Of a stretch of DNA of 64,000 nucleotides, positions 59,441 to 64,000 are shown one piece after another. Origin of the DNA: Nonomuraea spiralis (GTDB taxonomy: Bacteria > Actinomycetota > Actinomycetes > Streptosporangiales > Streptosporangiaceae); assembly GCF_014648435.1 (NCBI RefSeq), contig NZ_BMRC01000006.1, positions 124,001 through 188,000 on the forward strand, in the 5' to 3' direction. Numbering within the stretch: the stretch's first letter is position 1; each line of letters begins with the position of its first letter. The position numbers and the translations under genes are program-made. A model generated the notes under the pieces. The model did not search any database. It was not told the DNA's origin and saw only the letters and a list, made by a program, of their open reading frames with translations.

Positions 59441-60199
59441 ATGCCGCTCATGCCAGGCGCGGAGCCCTACCACCACCAAGCGGGTCAGGTCGGTGTGCTG
59501 CTGTGCCACGGGTTCACCGGCACGCCGCAGTCCCTGCGGCCGTGGGCCGAATATCTGGCCGGCCACGGGGTCAGCGTGTCGCTGCCCCGCCAGCCCGGCC
59601 ACGGCACCACGTGGCAGGAGATGAACCGCACCCGCTGGGAGGACTGGTACGCCGAGGTCGAGAAGGCGTTCGCCGACCTCCAGGGCCGCTGCGCGGAGAT
59701 GTTCGTGGCGGGCCTGTCGCTGGGCGGCTGCCTGGCCCTGCGGCTGGCCGAGGTGCACGGGGACGCGGTCAGAGGCGTGATGGTGGTCAATCCCTCCATC
59801 GCCAGTGACGTGCCGCTGATGAGGCTGGCTCCGCTGCTGAAGTGGTTCCTGCCGTCGGTGCCCGGCGTCGCCAACGACGTCAAGAAGCCCGGCGTGACCG
59901 AGCTGGCCTACGACCGTACGCCGGTCAAGGCGGCCGCGTCGCTGCCGGGGCTGTGGTCGCTGGTGCAGGCCGACCTGGCGAAGGTCACCCAGCCGCTGCT
60001 GGTCTTCCACAGCCGCGACGACCACGTGGTGAAACCGACGAGTGTGGCGATCATTCGCCAGAAGGTCCCGCAGGCCACGATCGAGGAGCTTACCGATAGC
60101 TACCATGTTGCGACGCTTGACAACGATGCCGACAGGATCTTTGCCGGTAGCCTCGACTTCATCCGGACACATGCCTCGGTACCCTTGCAGAGGGACTGA
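59441..60199 (+). CDS. Alpha/beta-hydrolase, carboxylesterase (Est30-like)
   Basis: A 252-residue hydrolase. VGVLLCHGFTGTPQSLRPWAEYL holds the oxyanion region (HGFTG), the nucleophile is Ser in VAGLSLGGCLAL, the acid Asp in VFHSRDDHVV and the His in DSYHVATLD, all in family order. Likely a lipid or small-ester hydrolase. GGAGGAG seven bases upstream fixes ATG 59441. The following acidic membrane protein starts 47 bases later and may be co-transcribed. Confidence 0.92.
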   Translation: MPLMPGAEPYHHQAGQVGVLLCHGFTGTPQSLRPWAEYLAGHGVSVSLPRQPGHGTTWQEMNRTRWEDWYAEVEKAFADLQGRCAEMFVAGLSLGGCLALRLAEVHGDAVRGVMVVNPSIASDVPLMRLAPLLKWFLPSVPGVANDVKKPGVTELAYDRTPVKAAASLPGLWSLVQADLAKVTQPLLVFHSRDDHVVKPTSVAIIRQKVPQATIEELTDSYHVATLDNDADRIFAGSLDFIRTHASVPLQRD

Positions 60200-60245
60200 T
60201 CGCACCCAGGGGGAAGTCGCGATCGCTGCGGAGAGGCCCATCTAG

Positions 60246-60701
60246 GTGACGCCCCAGAGTGACGAGGACGAGGTCTGGCGGCAGATCGTCGCGTCCTTCA
60301 ACGACACAGCCGAGCGTGACTCGGCCGACCAGCCATGGCCGGACAGCGAGAACGTGCCCGCCGAGCCCACCCGCAGGGTGGTCAAACCCTCCGAGGAGGC
60401 CGAGCTCGACCAGGACGAGCCCGAGCGCGACCAGGACGACGAAGACGAGGACGAGGGGCACTTCGAGCCGCCTCCCCCGCCCCCGCTGCCCAAGCTCGAC
60501 CTGCCGACCAAGCTCGCGTGGGTGGCCCTGTTCGGCGGGCCGGCCTATCTGCTGGTGGCGGCGATGGCGAGCTGGCAGATGGAGGGCTGGGCGCTGTTCA
60601 CCGCGGTGGCGGCGTTCATCGGGGGGTTCGTGGCGCTGGTCGTGCGCATGGGCGACGGCCCGCCCAACGACTCGGGCTGGGACGACGGCGCCGTCCTGTA
60701 G
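60246..60701 (+). CDS. Acidic N-terminus plus two-helix membrane protein, unknown
   Basis: A 151-residue protein. Residues ~1-75 are strongly acidic (runs of Asp/Glu, then PPPPPPLPKLDLP) and ~85-130 form two membrane helices (LAWVALFGGPAYLLVAAMAS and ALFTAVAAFIGGFVALVVRM). I do not know a function; similar small proteins occur downstream of esterases in actinomycetes. GTG 60246, no strong ribosome site. The last codons (ACGGCGCCGTCCTGTAG) are repeated 44 bases beyond the stop. Confidence 0.75.
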   Translation: MTPQSDEDEVWRQIVASFNDTAERDSADQPWPDSENVPAEPTRRVVKPSEEAELDQDEPERDQDDEDEDEGHFEPPPPPPLPKLDLPTKLAWVALFGGPAYLLVAAMASWQMEGWALFTAVAAFIGGFVALVVRMGDGPPNDSGWDDGAVL

Positions 60702-60781
60702 AACGGCCCAGTAGAGCGGTCCTGTTGAACGGCGCCGTCCTGTAGGGCGGCGCGCTACAACTTGGCGGCGCGCTACGACTT
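60685..60781. repeat. Tandem duplications at two facing stop codons
   Basis: ACGGCGCCGTCCTGTAG occurs at 60685-60701 (the end of the acidic membrane protein gene) and again at 60729-60745, with a degenerate partial copy near 60716. Directly after, GGCGGCGCGCTACAACTT (60746-60763) and GGCGGCGCGCTACGACTT (60764-60781) are tandem; the second contains the stop codon of the convergent secreted-protein gene. Confidence 0.85.
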
Positions 60782-61879
60782 GGCCGTGGTGGTCCTCGGC
60801 GCGAAGGACTCCACGACGTCGGTGTACCGGTCGGCCGTGTCGACCGCGTGGCCGACCGCCCAGAGCGTGCCCTTGCCGGCCAGGTAGGCCGCCGCCTGGA
60901 GGCGTACGCTGCTGCGGCCCTTCTCGGCGGCGCCGCGGATGATCTGGCAGGTGTCCTTCTCGCAGCGCATCACGAACGGCTGGGCCGCCTGCGCCGGGTC
61001 GTAGCCGGTCATCCAGTAGCGGCCCTTGCCGTCGCCGGTGACGCCGTAGAGGCGGGCGTCGGTGGCGGGGATCGTCAGCCGCTGCCAGCGCTTGCCGTTC
61101 CAGGTGAGGACGAGCGGCGAGATCTCGCCGGGGCCGTGGTAGACGCCGCCGACGGCCACCGCCCGCTTGGAGCTGTCGACCTGGATGTCGCGCAGGTAGC
61201 CGCCGGGGACGGCGGGCACGGACATCGACTTCCAGGTGCCCGACGTGTAGTGCATGATCAGCGGCGCGCCGCCGGTGTCGCCGACGGCGAAGCCGGAGGA
61301 GACCGCGTAGAGCGCGCCCTTCTCCTTGGTCTCCTGAACGGTCCAGGTGTTGCCCTGGCCGGTGAGGATGAGCCCGTTCTTCTCCCGGCTGCCGACCGCG
61401 ACCACCCGGCCGGGCTTGGCGTCGATGCCGCCCAGCCAGTCGCCGGCGTGCAGCCCCTGGGGGCGGACCCGGTCGAAGCCGGTGACGTCGCCGTTGGCCA
61501 GGTAGGGCAGGCCGTCGTGGCCGTCGCCGACCGCCCACACGTCGGAGGCGCCGGCGGCGGCCAGGCCGCGCAGGTTGCCCGAGGCGGTGGCGTCGCGCAC
61601 GCTCACCTCGCTCCAGGCGGAGCCGTTCCAGTGGCGGATCGTGCCGCGGTTCTTCCAGACGTCCCAGATCTCCTGCTGGCCGACGGCCCACACGTCTCCT
61701 GGCGAGACGGCGAGCACGTCGGAGAGCGAGCCGTCCGCGTCGAGGCGCGCGCTCGTCGACTTCTGCCACGCCTCTGCGGCGGGGCGGGGCTCGGCATGCG
61801 CGGCGGGCGTGACCTGCGGCAAGGCCACGGACGTCGCCAGAAGGATAGAGAGCGCACGCCGCTGAGAGCGACGGGTCAT
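60773..61879 (-). CDS. Secreted beta-propeller-like repeat protein, unknown function
   Basis: A 368-residue exported protein. The signal peptide is clear: a basic start (MTRRSQRRA), a hydrophobic core and AHAEPRP near residue 30. The mature part repeats a pattern such as SPGDVWAVGQ, GASDVWAVGDG, RVVAVGSR, GTLWAVGHA with intervening W-N-G-x-x-W segments (HWNGSAWSEV, TWNGKRWQRL), suggesting propeller blades. Ligand unknown. TAGCAT lies six bases before ATG 61879, a leaderless promoter. Confidence 0.8.
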   Translation of the reverse strand: MTRRSQRRALSILLATSVALPQVTPAAHAEPRPAAEAWQKSTSARLDADGSLSDVLAVSPGDVWAVGQQEIWDVWKNRGTIRHWNGSAWSEVSVRDATASGNLRGLAAAGASDVWAVGDGHDGLPYLANGDVTGFDRVRPQGLHAGDWLGGIDAKPGRVVAVGSREKNGLILTGQGNTWTVQETKEKGALYAVSSGFAVGDTGGAPLIMHYTSGTWKSMSVPAVPGGYLRDIQVDSSKRAVAVGGVYHGPGEISPLVLTWNGKRWQRLTIPATDARLYGVTGDGKGRYWMTGYDPAQAAQPFVMRCEKDTCQIIRGAAEKGRSSVRLQAAAYLAGKGTLWAVGHAVDTADRYTDVVESFAPRTTTAKS

Positions 61880-61916
61880 GAACAAATGCTACGGGTTGGC
61901 CCGCGCGACTCGCCCG

Positions 61917-62612
61917 TCAGAGTCCAACCTGCAACTCCGCGAGCACCGGCAGATGGTCGCTGGCCCCGGCCAGATCGGCGTTCCCGGCCACCACTCCCCC
62001 GCAGGACACGACGTGTGCCTCGCGCGCGGCGAAGACCGCGTCGATGCGTTCGGCGGGCCGCGCGGCGGGGAAGGTCAGGCCGTCGCCGGCGGGCGCGGCG
62101 GCGTGGCAGTCGGACAGCCGGGCGGCCAGGAAACGCCAGGCCGGCTGGTGCCGCCCCTCGTTGACGTCGGCGCCGACCACGATCGCGGCGCCGTGCGCGG
62201 CGGCCGTACGTTCCAGGTGGGACATGGCCTCGCCCGCGTGCCGCAGCCGGGCGGCGTGGTGGAGGTCGAGGTGGAGCGAGCCGACGGCCAGCCGCGCGCC
62301 GCCGATCTCGACGACGGCGACGGCGAGCACCCGGCGTTCCAGCCCGGGGAACGCCTTGAGCCGATGGAGCCGCGCTTCCAGCACGCGGGCGCGCGACCCG
62401 GCCAGCACGCACACGCCGCCCGCCCGGCCGGGGGTGATCACCCGCAGCCCGCCGGCCTCGGCCAGGGCCCGGCGCCTGGCCCGCCACCGGGCGAACCTGG
62501 GGGCCTCCTGGACGCAGACCAGGTCGGCCCGCATCGCGGCGACCACCCGGCGCAGCGCGGGCACGTCGTCCCGCATGCTCCGCACGTTGTACGAGGCGAC
62601 CCTGACCAGCAC
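61917..62612 (-). CDS. Endonuclease/exonuclease/phosphatase-family protein
   Basis: A 231-residue metal-dependent phosphoesterase of the EEP superfamily. VASYNVRSM (Asn), VCVQEAPR (Glu), GADVNEG (Asp, Asn) and ASDHLPVLAEL (catalytic Asp-His) are the superfamily motifs in order. Substrate may be nucleic acid or a phospho-lipid/sugar. No signal peptide. GTG 62612 follows the glucokinase stop by three bases, so the two are co-transcribed. Confidence 0.87.
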   Translation of the reverse strand: MLVRVASYNVRSMRDDVPALRRVVAAMRADLVCVQEAPRFARWRARRRALAEAGGLRVITPGRAGGVCVLAGSRARVLEARLHRLKAFPGLERRVLAVAVVEIGGARLAVGSLHLDLHHAARLRHAGEAMSHLERTAAAHGAAIVVGADVNEGRHQPAWRFLAARLSDCHAAAPAGDGLTFPAARPAERIDAVFAAREAHVVSCGGVVAGNADLAGASDHLPVLAELQVGL

Positions 62613-62615
62613 GCG

Positions 62616-63548
62616 CTAACGCCGTCTGGCCAGGTCGGCGGCCCCCACGACACCCGCGGACGCGCCCAGCTCGGCCAGCCGGATCTCGGCGAGCGGCCGG
62701 TGGCCGTGGCCGGTGAGCTGCCTGGCGAACACCTCGCGGGCCTCGTCGAGGAACAGGTCGGCGGCCCGCGAGACGCCGCCGCCGACGATGAAGCAGCCGG
62801 GATCGAGCACGGCGGCCAGGTCGGCCATGCCCTGCCCGAGCCAGTCGGCCAGGCTGCGGAAGGCGGCCAGCGAGACCTTGTCGCCCAGCCGGGCGGCCTC
62901 GGTGACCTCCTCGCCCTCGATCCGGCCGCCGGCCAGGCCGAGCAGGATCTCGGCGCGTTCGGGCTGCCTGGCCGCGATCTCCCTGGCCTCCTTGACCAGG
63001 GCCTGGCCGCTGGCGTACTGCTCCCAGCAGCCGATGTTGCCGCAACCGCACACCCGGCCGTCGGGCACGACCTGCATGTGGCCGAGCTCGGCGCCCATGC
63101 CCCAGCGGCCGCGGTAGAGGGCGCCGTCGATGACGATGCCGCCGCCGATGCCGGTGCCGAGGGTCAGGCACACCACGTGGGACTGGCCGCGTCCGGCGCC
63201 GAACCTGGTCTCGCCCCAGGCCATGGCGTTGGCGTCGTTCTCGATCACGACGGGCAGGCCGACCAGGTCGCTGATCTTCTTCTGCAGCGGCTCCTCGCGC
63301 CAGGCGAGGTTGGGGGCGAAGCGCACGACCGAGCGGGTCTCGTCGACGAACCCGGCCGCGCCGACGCCGACCGCCTCGACGTCCCTGCCCCTGGACAGCT
63401 CACGGACGACGTCCGCCACCGTCTCGGCGACCACGTCGGGCTGGTCGGCCGCGGTCGGCCTCAGGGTGTGTTCGACGATCTCTCCGTTGTCGTCGACCAC
63501 GCCCGCGGCGACCTTGGTACCGCCGATGTCGACACCGATCGTGAGCAT
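62616..63548 (-). CDS. glk: ROK-family glucokinase
   Basis: Phosphorylates glucose and, in streptomycetes, mediates carbon catabolite repression. The 310-residue protein has the ATP-binding VDIGGTKVAAGVVD, ENDANAMAWGE, TLGTGIGGGIVIDG, ELGHMQV and the ROK zinc motif CGCGNIGCWEQYAS. The acidic YRG...GAELGH segment completes the signature. Probably transcribed after the CxxC protein gene upstream and followed by the EEP gene. Confidence 0.95.
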   Translation of the reverse strand: MLTIGVDIGGTKVAAGVVDDNGEIVEHTLRPTAADQPDVVAETVADVVRELSRGRDVEAVGVGAAGFVDETRSVVRFAPNLAWREEPLQKKISDLVGLPVVIENDANAMAWGETRFGAGRGQSHVVCLTLGTGIGGGIVIDGALYRGRWGMGAELGHMQVVPDGRVCGCGNIGCWEQYASGQALVKEAREIAARQPERAEILLGLAGGRIEGEEVTEAARLGDKVSLAAFRSLADWLGQGMADLAAVLDPGCFIVGGGVSRAADLFLDEAREVFARQLTGHGHRPLAEIRLAELGASAGVVGAADLARRR

Positions 63549-63561
63549 GCCGCGTGTCTCC

Positions 63562-63957
63562 CTATCCCAGATCTATGTGTTCCACGTCGCCGCGATCGCG
63601 GTCGCGGGTGTCGCGCGGCCCGCGGGGGGCGGGCCTGCTCAGCGCGTCGAACGCCCCGCGTACCGCGGCGAACAGCTCGCCGCCCGCGGCCACCAGGTGC
63701 CCGGTCACGTCGGAGCCCGACTCACGCTGGGCCGCGATCGCCCGGCACACCGGACAGGCGCGGCAGATGTACTCGTCGTGGGGCTCGGACACCGCCTCGC
63801 TCCACACGTCCTTCTCCTTGCGGGCGCCGCCGCCCGTGAAGGAGTTGTAGACGGTCTTGCCGACCTGGCGCGTGGCGCGCCCCTGGATCGTCTCGAACAG
63901 CTTGCGCGCCTCGTCGGCGACGGTGCCGATCGGATCCCTGTCGTTGTTCTCGGTCAT
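63562..63957 (-). CDS. Conserved protein with CxxC motif, upstream of glucokinase
   Basis: A 131-residue soluble protein. The core reads EYICRACPVCRAIAAQRESGSDV, with a CxxCxxC cluster that could bind zinc, preceded by a charged, helical N-terminal part. The C-terminus is Arg/Asp-rich. I know it only as an actinobacterial conserved gene next to glk; function unknown. GGGAGG six bases upstream fixes ATG 63957. Begins the leftward glk operon, whose promoter should lie beyond the window edge. Confidence 0.82.
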   Translation of the reverse strand: MTENNDRDPIGTVADEARKLFETIQGRATRQVGKTVYNSFTGGGARKEKDVWSEAVSEPHDEYICRACPVCRAIAAQRESGSDVTGHLVAAGGELFAAVRGAFDALSRPAPRGPRDTRDRDRGDVEHIDLG

Positions 63958-64000
63958 CTTGGCCCTCCCTGCGTATGGGTCGCTCATCCTGCTCAACTCA

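Overview
This is a gene-dense, very GC-rich chromosome segment from a filamentous actinomycete. The evidence is a BldD orthologue with the cyclic-di-GMP signature, a PASTA-domain Ser/Thr kinase next to an Rv2175c-type DNA-binding protein, a TPP riboswitch ahead of thiOSG, strong codon GC bias and many leaderless promoters (TANNNT, six or seven bases, then ATG or GTG). Streptosporangiales (Nonomuraea-like) is my best guess for the group, but this rests on general resemblance only. I see no rRNA, tRNA, CRISPR array, insertion sequence, prophage or integron.

Layout. 1-5.2 kb: arginine deiminase operon (arcA truncated by the window edge, arcB, arcC, a cationic amino-acid permease, a tandem universal stress protein). 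5.2-6.1 kb: bldD with its own promoter and a BldD-box match. 6.1-7.2 kb: a HEPN (SAV_6107-type) gene with a long structured leader and a 33-bp tandem repeat. 7.2-9.4 kb: ferredoxin/P450 operon divergent from a TetR regulator. 9.4-12.6 kb: two membrane proteins and an L,D-transpeptidase lipoprotein. 12.7-22.6 kb: a core block of ybaK, GNAT, metF, polyprenyl synthase, thiE/Rv2175c-like, a flavoprotein, TPP riboswitch-thiOSG and the PASTA kinase; part of this order resembles M. tuberculosis Rv2172c-Rv2176 with thiamine genes in between.

22.6-32.1 kb holds two leftward operons for purine breakdown. One is uraD-uraH-uricase-xanthine dehydrogenase FAD and 2Fe-2S subunits-aminohydrolase. The other is glycerate kinase-allantoinase-allantoicase. 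Together they could take urate to glyoxylate, urea and glycerate-phosphate, but the molybdenum subunit of xanthine dehydrogenase is not here. They are separated by an AlkZ-like DNA glycosylase and an EF-hand protein.

32-43 kb: endonuclease IV, a 670-bp gene-free stretch with a structured element, a LytS/LytTR two-component pair, a sulfite-oxidase-fold enzyme, YiaA-like protein, thiI, a leaderless NarL-type regulator with its MacS-like kinase, two tandem MHYT sensors (the second lacks one signature histidine), and a phosphofructokinase carrying the D104/K124 residues of PPi-dependent enzymes. 43-53 kb: methyltransferase, a Clp-N/HTH regulator controlled by two perfect 17-bp palindromes that coincide with its -35 and -10, a dimethylformamidase-like lipoprotein, a lactonase, a MarR-GNAT fusion, an MMPL transporter with TetR, a DUF839 protein and Dps. 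53-64 kb: a MerR regulator coupled to a VIT/VWA protein, homocysteine methyltransferase, DoxX/MarR divergon with paired operators, PlsC, esterase, a secreted repeat protein, an EEP-family protein, ROK glucokinase and a conserved CxxC protein.

Two themes recur. Many regulators sit beside palindromic operators that can be read directly in the sequence. Several genes (ferredoxin, pfk, the acidic membrane protein, the secreted repeat protein) end in short tandem duplications that span or abut the stop codon.
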